Shown here piece by piece: positions 17,489-26,384 of a stretch of DNA of 64,000 nt (position 1 is its first letter; every line of letters starts with the position of its first letter). The DNA comes from Rhizobiales bacterium TNE-4 (GTDB lineage: Bacteria; Pseudomonadota; Alphaproteobacteria; Rhizobiales; Beijerinckiaceae), in the NCBI GenBank assembly GCA_019083985.1, contig JAHRCV010000001.1:1240001-1304000 (forward strand), written 5' to 3'. The notes under the pieces are model-generated. The model was not told the DNA's origin. It made no database searches and was given only the letters and a program-made list of their open reading frames with translations. The position numbers and the translations under genes were made by a program.

Positions 17489-18505
17489 TTAGCGGATCGG
17501 CGGAGCGTATTGCAGACCACCCTTCGACCAAAGCGCGTTCAGGCCGCGCTTGATCTTGAGCGGCGAGCCTTCGCCGACGTTACGCTCAAAGCTTTCGCCG
17601 TAATTGCCGACATTCTTGACGATGCGGACGACCCAGTCATTCGACAGGCCGATCATTTCGCCAAACTTGCCTTCGGTGCCGAGGAGACGCTTGATCTCCG
17701 GGTTATCCGACTTCAGCATCTGGTCGAGATTGGCCTGCGTCACGCCGAGTTCTTCGGCATTGACCATGGCGTAGAGCACCCACTTCACGAGGTCGAACCA
17801 CTGGTCGTCACCGTGACGCACGGCTGGGCCGAGCGGCTCCTTCGAGATGATTTCCGGCAGAACGATGTGATCAGCCGGGTTCGTCAGCTTGAGGCGCTCA
17901 GCATAGAGGCCCGAAGCGTCAGTGGTGAACGCATCGCAACGGCCGGCATCATACGCCTTGATGGTTTCGTCCGAGGTCGCGAACGCCACGACTTCGTACT
18001 TCATCTTGTTGGCGCGGAAGAAGTCGGCAAGGTTCAGTTCGGTCGTCGTGCCCTGCTGCGTGCAGACCGACGCGCCGTTCAACTCGAGCGCCGAGGAGAC
18101 GCCGAGCTTCTTGCGGACCATGAAGCCCTGGCCGTCATAGTAGTTGATGCCCGTGAAGTTTAGGCCGAGCGAGGTATCGCGCGACATCGTCCAGGTCGAG
18201 TTGCGGACGAGCACGTCCACTTCACCCGATTGCAGAGCCGTGAAGCGATCCTTCGACGAGAGCGGAACAAACTTTACCTTCGTCGCGTCGTTGAAAATGG
18301 CGGCCGCAATGGCGCGGCACACATCGACGTCGAGGCCCTTCCAGACCCCCTTGTCATCCGGCGCACCGAAGCCGGCGAGGCCCGTGTTCGAGCCGCAGGT
18401 CAACTGACCCTTGTTCTTGACGTTGTTGAGGGTCTGCGCCGACACAGCCGAGGCCGCGAAAATCGCGGCAGCGCCGAGCGCGATCGATACAATCGTCTTT
18501 TTCAT
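17489..18505 (-). CDS. aapJ: General L-amino-acid ABC transporter, periplasmic binding protein (first copy)
   Basis: A 338-residue binding protein with signal peptide (KKTIVSIALGAAAIFAASAV, then SAQ) and the solute-binding family 3 fold. It shares long near-identical stretches with the adjacent paralogue, including the final KGGLQYAPPIR. The two differ mainly in the signal peptide and around the N-terminal and C-terminal thirds. First gene of the cluster; its promoter should lie in the 203-bp gap shared with the divergent cystathionine beta-lyase gene. Confidence 0.93.
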   Translation of the reverse strand: MKKTIVSIALGAAAIFAASAVSAQTLNNVKNKGQLTCGSNTGLAGFGAPDDKGVWKGLDVDVCRAIAAAIFNDATKVKFVPLSSKDRFTALQSGEVDVLVRNSTWTMSRDTSLGLNFTGINYYDGQGFMVRKKLGVSSALELNGASVCTQQGTTTELNLADFFRANKMKYEVVAFATSDETIKAYDAGRCDAFTTDASGLYAERLKLTNPADHIVLPEIISKEPLGPAVRHGDDQWFDLVKWVLYAMVNAEELGVTQANLDQMLKSDNPEIKRLLGTEGKFGEMIGLSNDWVVRIVKNVGNYGESFERNVGEGSPLKIKRGLNALWSKGGLQYAPPIR

Positions 18506-18708
18506 TCAGTGTCTCCCACATTGAAACCGGTCCAAACCCTGAGAGGCGTGGCACTCCTTTTGGGGCCACCCGGTCATAACCCTAATCATCCTGCGACTAA
18601 CGGATGATGGTCAAGGCCCCGTATGCGTAAACACGGCCGCACTTGACGGATATCCCGAACCTTAGCCCTATTGGCACCCTATTCCCACCATTCAAACAGT
18701 TGAATTCG

Positions 18709-19893
18709 ATGAAAGACCACAACCAGACCCGAAAACCCGGTCCGCGGACCCGGTCCATCCATACCGGCCGCCATCCGCATGAGCAGTTCGGGTTCGTCAA
18801 TACGCCGGTCTATCGCGGCTCGACGGTGCTTGCGCCCTCCATGGACGCCCTGATGAACCGCGAGGATGCGCGCTTCGTCTATGCCACCAAGGGCACGCCG
18901 ACATCCGAGGCGCTGGAGGCGGCATGGTCCGACATTGCCGGCGCCGCAGGCACCGTTGCGGTTGGATCAGGCCTCGCTGCCGTCGCCCTCTCCCTGATGG
19001 CGGCGCTGAAAGCCGGCGACCACTTGCTTGTGACCGACAGCGTCTATCGGCCGACGCGCCATTTCTGCGACACGGTGCTGAAGCGCTATGGCGTCGAGAC
19101 CACCTATTTCGATCCCATGATCGGTGCAGACGTCGAAAAACTGTTCCGCCCCAACACTGCAGCGGTCTTCACCGAAGCGCCGGGTTCGCAGAGTTTCGAA
19201 GTTCAGGATGTGCCCGCGATTGCGGCCGTTGCGCGGAAACACAATGCACTGACCATCATGGACAATACGTGGGCGACGCCGTTCTTCTTCCCGCCGCATG
19301 AGCGGGGCGTCGACATCGCACTCGAAGCGGGCACAAAATATCTCGGCGGCCATTCCGACCTTTTGCTCGGCATCGTGTCAGCGAATGAGAAGGCTTGGAA
19401 GAAGCTGCGCAGCACCTACGACGCCTTTGCGATGTGCGCCGGGCCGGACGATATGTTCCTCGCCCTCCGCGGCCTCAGGACCATGCATCTGCGGCTTAAG
19501 GAAGCGGAGAAGCAGGCCCTCGCTATGGCTCATTGGTTCGCGGCCCGTCCTGAAGTGAAGACGGTGCTGCATCCGGCCCTGCCCTCCTGCCCCGGTCACG
19601 CCATTTGGAAACGTGATTTCCTCGGTTCGTCGGGTCTTTTCTCGGTGATTCTCCAGCCGGCACCGCAAAAGGCGGTCGCGGCGATGCTCGACGGGCTCAC
19701 CTATTTCGGCATGGGCTATTCATGGGGCGGCTTTGAAAGCCTCGTCGTGCCGTTCGATTGCGCCGATTACCGGACAGCCACGCAGTGGAACCCCGGAGGC
19801 CCTGCGCTTCGCTTCCAGATCGGGTTTGAGGATCTCGAAGATCTTCAGGCTGATCTCGATGAGGGCTTCAAACGTCTGCGCGCTGCGTCCTGA
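18709..19893 (+). CDS. metC: Cystathionine beta-lyase (PLP-dependent)
   Basis: A 394-residue Cys/Met-metabolism PLP enzyme. RSIHTGRHPHEQFG and NTPVYRGSTVL open the protein, IMDNTWATPFFF precedes the active site and the PLP lysine is in LEAGTKYLGGHSDL. The alpha-type motif and length fit MetC, which cleaves cystathionine to homocysteine, pyruvate and ammonia. The ATG was chosen because residues upstream look unlike the family; an in-frame TTG at 18643 exists. No clear ribosome-binding site and no SAM-riboswitch-like leader is visible. Confidence 0.9.
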   Translation: MKDHNQTRKPGPRTRSIHTGRHPHEQFGFVNTPVYRGSTVLAPSMDALMNREDARFVYATKGTPTSEALEAAWSDIAGAAGTVAVGSGLAAVALSLMAALKAGDHLLVTDSVYRPTRHFCDTVLKRYGVETTYFDPMIGADVEKLFRPNTAAVFTEAPGSQSFEVQDVPAIAAVARKHNALTIMDNTWATPFFFPPHERGVDIALEAGTKYLGGHSDLLLGIVSANEKAWKKLRSTYDAFAMCAGPDDMFLALRGLRTMHLRLKEAEKQALAMAHWFAARPEVKTVLHPALPSCPGHAIWKRDFLGSSGLFSVILQPAPQKAVAAMLDGLTYFGMGYSWGGFESLVVPFDCADYRTATQWNPGGPALRFQIGFEDLEDLQADLDEGFKRLRAAS

Positions 19894-19903
19894 CCAAACT
19901 GGG

Positions 19904-20503
19904 TCAGGGCGTCAACCACTGCCCTGACCACCCCTCCGCCGTGCGCGTGAAACGCGCGCGGCGATGGCCGGCATGGCGCAGGAACAAATATTCCAACGCC
20001 TCAATCCGACACAGCACAGCGCTGAAAAAAGCGCGGCCTGCGGCGATCGCCGTATCGTCATCCGGCAGATTGAAATCATCCGCATCGTCGAGAGGCGTTC
20101 CCGGACCGGGGATGACGCCATAGCAAACCCGGCTCATCTGCAGCGAGGCGGTCCAAGCAGCCTCCTCAACGGCGTCGTCGCTATGAATGCGCGCTGTGGC
20201 TTCGGCGCGGATCTGGACGCGCGCCTGATGATCATAGAACGCAAAAGCAATCTGCGGATCAGCTTCAAGCTCAGCAATTTTCTTGCTCCGCAGATCGGTA
20301 TGAAAACGCAACGTCACGGCCTCGGGGTCGAATGCCCGTAACACCACGACACGCGCCTTCATGTGACCATCAAGGCCCCGCGTGGCAATCACGGGCGTGT
20401 GCAATGCCGAGCGGCGATCCTTCACAGCGCGCGCAAGACGCGCAAACACATCGGCGCGGACATCCTCAAGCGTCGCTGGTACGAAAGCATCAGGCTCCGT
20501 CAC
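19904..20503 (-). CDS. Pyridoxamine-5'-phosphate-oxidase-like flavoprotein
   Basis: About 199 residues with the FMN split-barrel fold: LHTPVIATRGLDGHMKARVV, then LRFHTDLRSKKIAELEADP and an AFAFYDHQARVQIR strand. Such proteins bind FMN or a related cofactor; this one is not PdxH itself and its substrate is unknown. GTG with GAGG upstream was taken as start and overlaps the LAB_N stop by 14 bp; in-frame ATGs at 20518, 20524 and 20542 are alternatives. It is the last gene of a glycosylation operon, where its role is not obvious. Confidence 0.75.
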   Translation of the reverse strand: MTEPDAFVPATLEDVRADVFARLARAVKDRRSALHTPVIATRGLDGHMKARVVVLRAFDPEAVTLRFHTDLRSKKIAELEADPQIAFAFYDHQARVQIRAEATARIHSDDAVEEAAWTASLQMSRVCYGVIPGPGTPLDDADDFNLPDDDTAIAAGRAFFSAVLCRIEALEYLFLRHAGHRRARFTRTAEGWSGQWLTP

Positions 20504-20843
20504 TGCGTCCCGCCTCATCCGCATTCTTGGCTTTCTTCTCATTCATGATGAGCCAGAGATTGCGCAAATAAATGAACACACCGAGCCCTTGGCCGACGAT
20601 GAAGACCGGATCGCCCTTGTAGAGCGCGTAGATCAAAAGCAGCAGCCCGCCGCCAATCGAGAAAAACCAGAATGAGAGCGGAATGACGCTCTTCTTGGCT
20701 TTCTCACTGGCGAGCCATTGCACCAGAAAGCGCATCGTGAACAGCGCCTGCCCGAGAAAGCCGAGAATGATCCAACCATTCCAGCTCTGGACGAATACGG
20801 CGTAAAGGTAACCGCCGACCTGATTTGACAAGCTAACCAGCAT
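20490..20843 (-). CDS. Lipid A biosynthesis N-terminal domain (LAB_N) membrane protein
   Basis: A 117-residue protein with three hydrophobic segments and the LAB_N signature (GFLGQALFTMRFLVQWLASE ... VIPLSFWFFSIGGG). In other bacteria this domain occurs alone next to ArnC-like glycosyltransferases or fused to lipid A enzymes; it may flip or hold a lipid-linked sugar. It overlaps the GT2 gene by 11 bp, so the pair are translationally coupled. Confidence 0.88.
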   Translation of the reverse strand: MLVSLSNQVGGYLYAVFVQSWNGWIILGFLGQALFTMRFLVQWLASEKAKKSVIPLSFWFFSIGGGLLLLIYALYKGDPVFIVGQGLGVFIYLRNLWLIMNEKKAKNADEAGRSDGA

Positions 20844-21573
20844 GATCGGTCACTTCCTTCACCTGCGCAATTTTACGACGCCGGCGGCACAGCCATGCAA
20901 CGCCCATCAAATCGCCAATGCCAACCCAGAGCCGGTCGAAGAATCCGTAATTCGAAACACCTGTCAGGCGCGGCCGATCCTTCACGTCGACGAGCGCAAC
21001 GGTATAGCCATCCCGTTTAACGAGCGCGGGCATAAAGCGATGCAGCGCATCGAAATAGGGCAATGAAAGATAGACGTCGCGTCGCACGGCCTTGAGGCCG
21101 CACCCTGTGTCGCGCGTGCCATCGTTCAGCACGAACCCGCGCACCGCGTTGGCGATCCGCGATTGCACCTTTTTGAAGCCGGTATCTTTTCGTCCGACAC
21201 GCTGACCGGCAGCGAGGCCCGTCTGCGCGCCCCCTGCATCCAGCGCCGCAACGAGCGCAGGAATATAGGCCGGATCATTCTGGCCATCGCCATCAATCGT
21301 CACCACAATCGGTGCGCGCGCTGCACGTGCGCCGGACCGAACCGCAGCACTTTGGCCGCATGATGTTACATGGTGTAAAACTCTTAAATGCGGTTTTGTC
21401 TTTGCAAGCTCCGCGAGCACGCGCGATGTCTCATCAGTCGAGCCATCATTGACATAGATGATTTCAAACGGGGCTAAGGCTGCGCAGGCCGCTTCGATCT
21501 CGGCAATCAAGGGTGCGATATTCCCCGCTTCATTCTTCACGGGAACGACAACGCTGACGCGCGGTTCGGTCAT
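20833..21573 (-). CDS. Family 2 glycosyltransferase (polyprenyl-phosphate sugar transferase type)
   Basis: A 246-residue GT-A enzyme. VSVVVPVKNEAGNI opens the nucleotide-sugar fold, IIYVNDGSTDET and TIDGDGQNDP give the two acidic motifs, and TRDTGCGLKAVRRDV is typical of the DPM1/ArnC group. It probably moves a sugar from a nucleotide donor to undecaprenyl phosphate at the inner membrane face. It has no long C-terminal membrane anchor; the adjacent LAB_N protein may supply one. Its start overlaps the GT39 gene stop (ATGA). Confidence 0.9.
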   Translation of the reverse strand: MTEPRVSVVVPVKNEAGNIAPLIAEIEAACAALAPFEIIYVNDGSTDETSRVLAELAKTKPHLRVLHHVTSCGQSAAVRSGARAARAPIVVTIDGDGQNDPAYIPALVAALDAGGAQTGLAAGQRVGRKDTGFKKVQSRIANAVRGFVLNDGTRDTGCGLKAVRRDVYLSLPYFDALHRFMPALVKRDGYTVALVDVKDRPRLTGVSNYGFFDRLWVGIGDLMGVAWLCRRRRKIAQVKEVTDHAG

Positions 21574-23246
21574 CGTGTTTCCCCCACGACATAAACGCCG
21601 ATATCAAGCTTGCGACCGCCATTCATATTGATCCCGGTAATGCGTGTCGCGAGGCGCGGCGCAAGATTGCGTGCAGCGAGTTCGGCTTTGAACGCTTCCT
21701 CGGCGCGGCTTTCGACGAAGGACGCGCGGCAGCCCTGCCCGCCCAAAAAGGCGGCAGCGCCGCGGCCATCCGTCATCACAAGATCGGTGCGCGTCAGGAA
21801 GACAAGACTTGGCTCCCGATAAACCGTCGTTGCCAATAATGGATCATCACATTTCAACGCTTCGGCGGCAGCGGCCAAGCGCGGGCTCAAGCGGATGGGT
21901 TCAAAGCCCGGTAACGCAAAACGAAAGGCGGCCGTCGTCACGAGACACGAGGCCAAGCACGCCAAAGCGGCGGCGCGCATCGCAGCACCCGACCACAAGC
22001 TCCGCATGGCATAAAAAGCTGGAACCACTGCCACGATCAACAAGGCCGTGGCGGCATAAGGCACAGTGCGCGTCATCACGACGCTGGCGACTGGCACACC
22101 CACCGCCAAAATCAAAACAGGCAAGGGCAACAGAATTGGAACAGCCTTGGCGATCCACCGCTTTGGTACTGTGAAATGCTCAAAGGCGAGACCTGTCGCC
22201 AGCGCCAACGCCGGATAGAGCGGCAAAACATAATGCGGCAATTTTGTCGGCACGATCTCGAAGATCGCCCACATGGGCAAGGCCCAAGACAGCAAAAATA
22301 CGATGCGTGGATTGCGGCGCGCGCGCCAGATGAACGGGATCGCCAGCAAGACGAACGGTGCAAGCGGCCATGCCGTCCCAGCAAAGGCGGCGAGATAGGT
22401 GCCGGGTGGCGCGCCATGCGACTCCTGGCCCTGCGCGACCTTGCCGAGCATGTCTTGCCCAACGGAATCGGAGAAGAAACTGCCACCGCTCTTGATCGCA
22501 ATCGCAACAAACCAAGGCAGCACCATCACCAACAAGATCAAGAGACCTTTCCGCGTCTCAAGCTTGCGCAAAAATCGTGCGCCCTCGCCGCCAAAGAGCG
22601 CCGTACCGCATGCGGCAAAGGCCACAATCAGTGGGGTAATCGGTCCCTTGACCAGAATGCCAACACCAATCGCGATCCAGAAGCCGGCCCACCACGCAAC
22701 AGGCAGACGTTCACGCGACCCGAAGCGCGCTTCGGCAAGAACCAGCATGGACGCGATGATGGTCGCCGATAAAACCGCATCGGTTTTCGCAAGGCGGGCT
22801 TCCACACCGATCAGGATGGTGGCCCCAAACAACGCAGCCGCCATCAACGCCGCGCGCGCGCCCATCAAGCGCAAGCCGATGAGATAGGTCAGCATCATGG
22901 ACGCCAAGGCGCCAATGAAAGAGGGAATGCGATAAAGCGCAATCGTATGGATTGCATCGGGAACGCCCACCGCCTGCCCGGCTTTCACGACCATCACTTG
23001 CAGCCAGTAAATTCCGACGGGCTTTTTGTGGCGTGCTTCCTCTTGAAAACGGATGTCGACGGCGTCGCCGGTTTCGATCATCTGTTTGGACGCCTGCGCA
23101 AAGCGCGGCTCGTCGCGATCCATGGGATGCAGCGTGGCGATCCCCGGCAGGTAGAGGGCGAGCCCCAAGAGAAACAGCAAGGCAAGCGCCCGCGAACGGG
23201 ATGCGGCCATCGCATCGAGCCAAGGTGCGGAACGGTCGGACTGCAT
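21570..23246 (-). CDS. ArnT-like family 39 glycosyltransferase
   Basis: About 558 residues with some ten to twelve hydrophobic segments. The first periplasmic loop carries the catalytic-type acidic motif PMDRDEPRFAQASKQM and the following RHKKPVGIYWLQ, as in ArnT/PMT-type transferases that take sugars from undecaprenyl phosphate at the periplasmic face. The acceptor could be lipid A or another envelope polymer. The frame is open to 23654, but family resemblance begins near the Met used here; MAASRS at 23220 is another possible start. The divergent phosphatase gene begins 175 bp away. Confidence 0.88.
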   Translation of the reverse strand: MQSDRSAPWLDAMAASRSRALALLFLLGLALYLPGIATLHPMDRDEPRFAQASKQMIETGDAVDIRFQEEARHKKPVGIYWLQVMVVKAGQAVGVPDAIHTIALYRIPSFIGALASMMLTYLIGLRLMGARAALMAAALFGATILIGVEARLAKTDAVLSATIIASMLVLAEARFGSRERLPVAWWAGFWIAIGVGILVKGPITPLIVAFAACGTALFGGEGARFLRKLETRKGLLILLVMVLPWFVAIAIKSGGSFFSDSVGQDMLGKVAQGQESHGAPPGTYLAAFAGTAWPLAPFVLLAIPFIWRARRNPRIVFLLSWALPMWAIFEIVPTKLPHYVLPLYPALALATGLAFEHFTVPKRWIAKAVPILLPLPVLILAVGVPVASVVMTRTVPYAATALLIVAVVPAFYAMRSLWSGAAMRAAALACLASCLVTTAAFRFALPGFEPIRLSPRLAAAAEALKCDDPLLATTVYREPSLVFLTRTDLVMTDGRGAAAFLGGQGCRASFVESRAEEAFKAELAARNLAPRLATRITGINMNGGRKLDIGVYVVGETR

Positions 23247-23421
23247 GCAAAACTGCTTTTCGGAACGGCTGATCGGGAACACCGGACCCGGGCGGTCGAT
23301 CCATCCCGGCAACAACCTCAACACAAGGCTGCAGGCCGCGCTTATCCGCGATCCTGAGGCCGTTTGCAACGCCAGAAGGCCAGTTCTTGCCTCACCCCGC
23401 GGCATCGGCGAGAAGGACGCT

Positions 23422-23994
23422 ATGACATTGGCAGACGACAAGTCCCCACCGCCCACCGGTGACGTGAATGGGCCTTTGAGGATCGATTTCATCGATCTCG
23501 GACACGGCCAAATCGGCATGGTGCATTGCCCCGGCCGGTCCGGGCGCGACGGACGTGGGCGGCTATGGCAGCGCGACCTCGTAGCCGACTTGGCTGCCAT
23601 CAAGGCAAGCGGCGCAGGAACCCTCGTAACGCTCATCGAACCTGCGGAGTTCACGATTTATGGCGTCGAAGCCTTGCCCCAAGCCGTGGCAGCCGAGAAT
23701 CTTTCATGGCTGCATTGGCCGATTGGCGACATGAAGACCGCCTCCGGTCCCACGTTAGAGGCGATCAGAACGGGCCTTCCCGCCTTGGTTGGCGCGGTGC
23801 AAGCGGGCAAAACGGTGGTGGTCCATTGTGCGGCGGGCCTTGGGCGCACCGGAACGCTGGTCGCCCAAATGCTTGTCCATGCGGGCTGGAAGCCTGCCGA
23901 TGCCATCGCGACCGTCCGGCAGGCGCGCCCCGGAACGATCGAGACGGACGACCAAGCCCGCGCCGTCACAGATTTCGGTCAGTTCAAAGCCTGA
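23422..23994 (+). CDS. Dual-specificity / tyrosine phosphatase family protein
   Basis: A 190-residue cysteine phosphatase with the P-loop HCAAGLGRTGT (catalytic Cys, Arg) and an upstream general-acid region (WPIGDMKT). It resembles the CDKN3-type group of bacterial DSPs. AGAAGGA lies just upstream of the ATG. Divergent from the envelope glycosylation operon, it could act on a phosphoprotein or phospholipid; substrate unknown. Confidence 0.82.
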   Translation: MTLADDKSPPPTGDVNGPLRIDFIDLGHGQIGMVHCPGRSGRDGRGRLWQRDLVADLAAIKASGAGTLVTLIEPAEFTIYGVEALPQAVAAENLSWLHWPIGDMKTASGPTLEAIRTGLPALVGAVQAGKTVVVHCAAGLGRTGTLVAQMLVHAGWKPADAIATVRQARPGTIETDDQARAVTDFGQFKA

Positions 23995-24121
23995 TAAGAT
24001 AAAGCCAGAGAAGCGCCGACAAAATCGAGAAACATAGGGCCGCTGCGATTGAGCCATAGGCCGAATATGCCAGTAGGCCCACGATGCACGCGATCATCAG
24101 CGTCAACGCGACTTGCAACAT
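23984..24121 (-). CDS. Possible small membrane protein (45 aa)
   Basis: This minus-strand frame encodes two adjacent hydrophobic stretches (LTLMIACIVGLLAYSAYG and ALCFSILSALLWLYLI) ending in basic residues. It overlaps the 3' end of the phosphatase gene by 11 bp. A GGGGGTG stretch precedes the proposed Met. The frame is open to 24187. No family recognised. Confidence 0.4.
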   Translation of the reverse strand: MLQVALTLMIACIVGLLAYSAYGSIAAALCFSILSALLWLYLIRL

Positions 24122-24441
24122 GACACCCCCCACGCACGTCCAACCAACTGACTGAAACATTTCCAATACGGACCAAGTTACGCGCATCGGAACCCGATTC
24201 CCAGTTCCATTGCTCCCTTTTTGCGCTTGAAATGCCTTTACGTGGACCCTGCCGGATCATTCGTTGGTGTGCGTGCTAACCGTCAGAAGACGCGCACCCT
24301 TTTGCGGAAACCGCGCGTTTGGACAGGACATTTCGACCGCTCATTATCGTGCCTGCCACCCGTTTCGGGTCTTTTTGCGGTTGCGCGTCTTCGGCTAAGG
24401 CTTATGTTGAGCATTACGTTTGGTAATGCGTGAGCTTAGCC
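24122..24441. other. Gene-free spacer with inverted repeat and terminator-like hairpin
   Basis: No convincing gene in about 320 bases. An 11-bp inverted repeat (GAAGACGCGCA at 24286-24296, TGCGCGTCTTC at 24382-24392) encloses a GCGG-AAA-CCGC hairpin and the terminator-like element described separately. Confidence 0.5.
24358..24376 (+). terminator. Small Rho-independent terminator-like hairpin
   Basis: ACCCG-TTT-CGGGT followed by CTTTTT on the plus strand. It lies about 360 bases after the phosphatase gene, too far for an ordinary terminator of that gene, so it may end a short unannotated transcript. Confidence 0.5.
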
Positions 24442-24561
24442 ATGGTCGATCATCGCCTCGCTTTTGTGATTTGGCTCGGGCTCTTTTGCAGCGCGGCTGC
24501 CATTTTTGCGTCCATGCTCGCCATGGATGCGCTTTATCCGGTGCGAGGTCCCCGCCATTAA
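24442..24561 (+). CDS. Possible small membrane protein (39 aa)
   Basis: A short frame with one hydrophobic stretch (LAFVIWLGLFCSAAAIFAS) and a basic end, directly upstream of the tRNA-Arg gene on the opposite strand. No strong ribosome-binding site. Could be a microprotein or chance. Confidence 0.28.
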   Translation: MVDHRLAFVIWLGLFCSAAAIFASMLAMDALYPVRGPRH

Positions 24562-24591
24562 GGCGTGTGACGTCTGGCAAGCAGGCGAGGC

Positions 24592-24668
<77 letters not shown>

Positions 24669-24690
24669 GGACACGGAAACGAACCGGGCG

Positions 24691-24996
24691 TCAGTGGGTC
24701 CACTGGCCAACGCGGTTGAAACGGAAATTGTCCGAATAGGAAATCGTACGGCGCTTGGGATCCTTCGGCTCAATGAGTTCGAAGGGAATGCCATTCGCAC
24801 GGGCGTAGGTCACAGCCTCTTCCTTGCTATCGAAGGCGAGCTTGACCTGCTGGCGGGTGTCGCCGGAACTTGTCCAGCCCATCAGGGGATCGACCCCCTT
24901 GGCATGATCGGGAGCAAAATCCAGCACCCAACGCTCCGACTTGGCGTTGCCGGATTGCATCGCGTTGCGCGAGGGCCGGTAAATGCGTGCGGTCAT
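24691..24996 (-). CDS. NADH dehydrogenase (complex I) accessory subunit, NDUFS4-like
   Basis: A 101-residue protein of the ETC complex I conserved-region family (NDUFS4, 18-kDa AQDQ subunit). Landmarks are ARIYRPSRNAMQSG, the WTSSGDT block and the end YSDNFRFNRVGQWTH. This subunit occurs in alphaproteobacteria and mitochondria and stabilises the NADH-binding arm of respiratory complex I. Here it lies alone between two tRNA genes, away from any nuo operon, which is usual for this gene. Confidence 0.92.
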   Translation of the reverse strand: MTARIYRPSRNAMQSGNAKSERWVLDFAPDHAKGVDPLMGWTSSGDTRQQVKLAFDSKEEAVTYARANGIPFELIEPKDPKRRTISYSDNFRFNRVGQWTH

Positions 24997-25028
24997 GTCC
25001 TACTCCGATATTCAAGATACGCTGGAGA

Positions 25029-25105
25029 TGGTCGGGGCAGCAGGATTTGAACCCGCGACCCTCTGCTCCCAAAGCAGATGCGCTACCAGACTGCGCTATG
25101 CCCCG
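25029..25105 (-). tRNA. tRNA-Pro (TGG)
   Basis: Minus-strand cloverleaf: acceptor CGGGGCA / TGCCCCG, anticodon loop with TGG on a TCTGC/GCAGA stem, T arm CGCGGGTTCAAATCCTG and encoded CCA. Confidence 0.96.
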
Positions 25106-25187
25106 CCTGTCTCCAGAGTCCCTTCCCCGCTGGCTAGCACCGCACGCACCCTGCCGCAAGAGAGGTGAAAGTCTCGTGAACCCGTTT

Positions 25188-25661
25188 TCAGCGTTTAAAC
25201 AACGGATGATCGACCCGGTCGCCGGGTGCGATCCCCAGCCGGGCAGCAGTCCCCCCATTGAGTTCTAGGACCCCCAGCACCGGTTCGATGGCAGAAATCG
25301 TCCTCAGCGAATGGGGTTCCGTGTTTTCCGCAATATTGGCAATCGTCCCATCCTTGCGGATGAACAGCATATCGAGAGGGATGAGTGTATTTTTCATCCA
25401 CATCGAAGCCATCTGAGGCTCCTTGAAGTCGAAAAGCATGCCGCGATCGGCCGGCAGATAGGCCCGGTTCATCAAGCCGCGGGCCCGCTCTTCGTCCGTC
25501 CGCATCACTTCGACCGAGAACGTCACCTTGCCCTTGGCTGTCGTAATGGTGAGGTTTTCAAGCTTGCTCTGGGCCAGCGCATCGTGCCGACCACCAAACA
25601 CGAACAAGGCGGCTGCAAAAACGAACGTCAACAGGGCAAGGCGGCGGTTCATGGCAGTCAT
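25188..25661 (-). CDS. DUF192 family secreted protein
   Basis: A 157-residue protein with a signal peptide (LALLTFVFAAALFVF, cleavage near ALAQ) followed by a single DUF192 domain, recognised from RTDEERARGLMNR, GMLFDF, MWMKNTLIPLDMLFI and LELNGGTAARLGIAPGD. Periplasmic location is predicted. The function of DUF192 is not established. A second Met at codon four is an alternative start. Confidence 0.9.
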   Translation of the reverse strand: MTAMNRRLALLTFVFAAALFVFGGRHDALAQSKLENLTITTAKGKVTFSVEVMRTDEERARGLMNRAYLPADRGMLFDFKEPQMASMWMKNTLIPLDMLFIRKDGTIANIAENTEPHSLRTISAIEPVLGVLELNGGTAARLGIAPGDRVDHPLFKR

Positions 25662-25775
25662 GGCAGGGCTATTCCGACAGGAAGGGCGCAGACCATCTCT
25701 GGCCGCGCCCGCTCCGTCAATGCCCTCATGGGCTTATCGCTGTCCGAAATCTACGAAAGCGTCGTCAGCCGCTGT

Positions 25776-26384
25776 TTAATGCGAGGGCGGGATAACAGGC
25801 GAATCCGCAAGCCGCACTTCGGTCGCCATATGGCCCTTCGGGCCAGGCCCATAACGCACAAGAACCACCTGCCCCGGCAGAAGATCAGCAATGCCGTAAC
25901 GCCGGAGGATTTCCATGTGCACGAAAATATCAGGCTTCCCGTCGCCTTCGCTGACAAAACCAAAACCACGAATGCGGTTAAACCACTTCACCGTGGCCCG
26001 CTCGAGTGAGGATGTCGGCGTGACGGTCACATGAGTCCGTGGCGGCGGCATCTGTGCAGGATGAATCGCCGCCGATGAATCAACAGATTTGACACGGAAA
26101 ACCTGCCAACCGCGACGGCCCTGCGTGGCATCGACCACCACCCGCGCGCCTTCATAGACGATTTGAATACCCTCACGACGCAAGACCGTCGCATGCAGGA
26201 GAATATCGGCCATGCCATTGTCGGGAATAATGAACCCATAGCCCTTGGCGACATCGAACCATTTCACAGTTCCCGCGACCTCGATCAAATCGACAGGTGC
26301 GCGTGCATCACCAGATTGTTCAAGACCAAGTTCGGAGAGACCGTTCGAAAAACCCAACATGTTGGGGTTAAAATCGTTTGCCAT
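25776..26384 (-). CDS. Double cold-shock-domain protein
   Basis: A 202-residue protein with two cold-shock domains, roughly residues 35-100 (ATVKWF-type start, RNP1-like KGYGFI) and 130-195 ([15 protein letters not shown]). Two-CSD proteins of this size are common in Hyphomicrobiales and bind single-stranded nucleic acid. The chosen Met follows from family length. The 110-bp upstream spacer is distinctly AT-rich compared with its surroundings and should hold a promoter and leader, since the upstream sirtuin gene is on the same strand. Confidence 0.92.
   Translation of the reverse strand: MANDFNPNMLGFSNGLSELGLEQSGDARAPVDLIEVAGTVKWFDVAKGYGFIIPDNGMADILLHATVLRREGIQIVYEGARVVVDATQGRRGWQVFRVKSVDSSAAIHPAQMPPPRTHVTVTPTSSLERATVKWFNRIRGFGFVSEGDGKPDIFVHMEILRRYGIADLLPGQVVLVRYGPGPKGHMATEVRLADSPVIPPSH

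Noticed and set aside
18600-18708. Possible SAM riboswitch in front of cystathionine beta-lyase
   Set aside because: No SAM-II-type pseudoknot or other known riboswitch core could be found in the leader.
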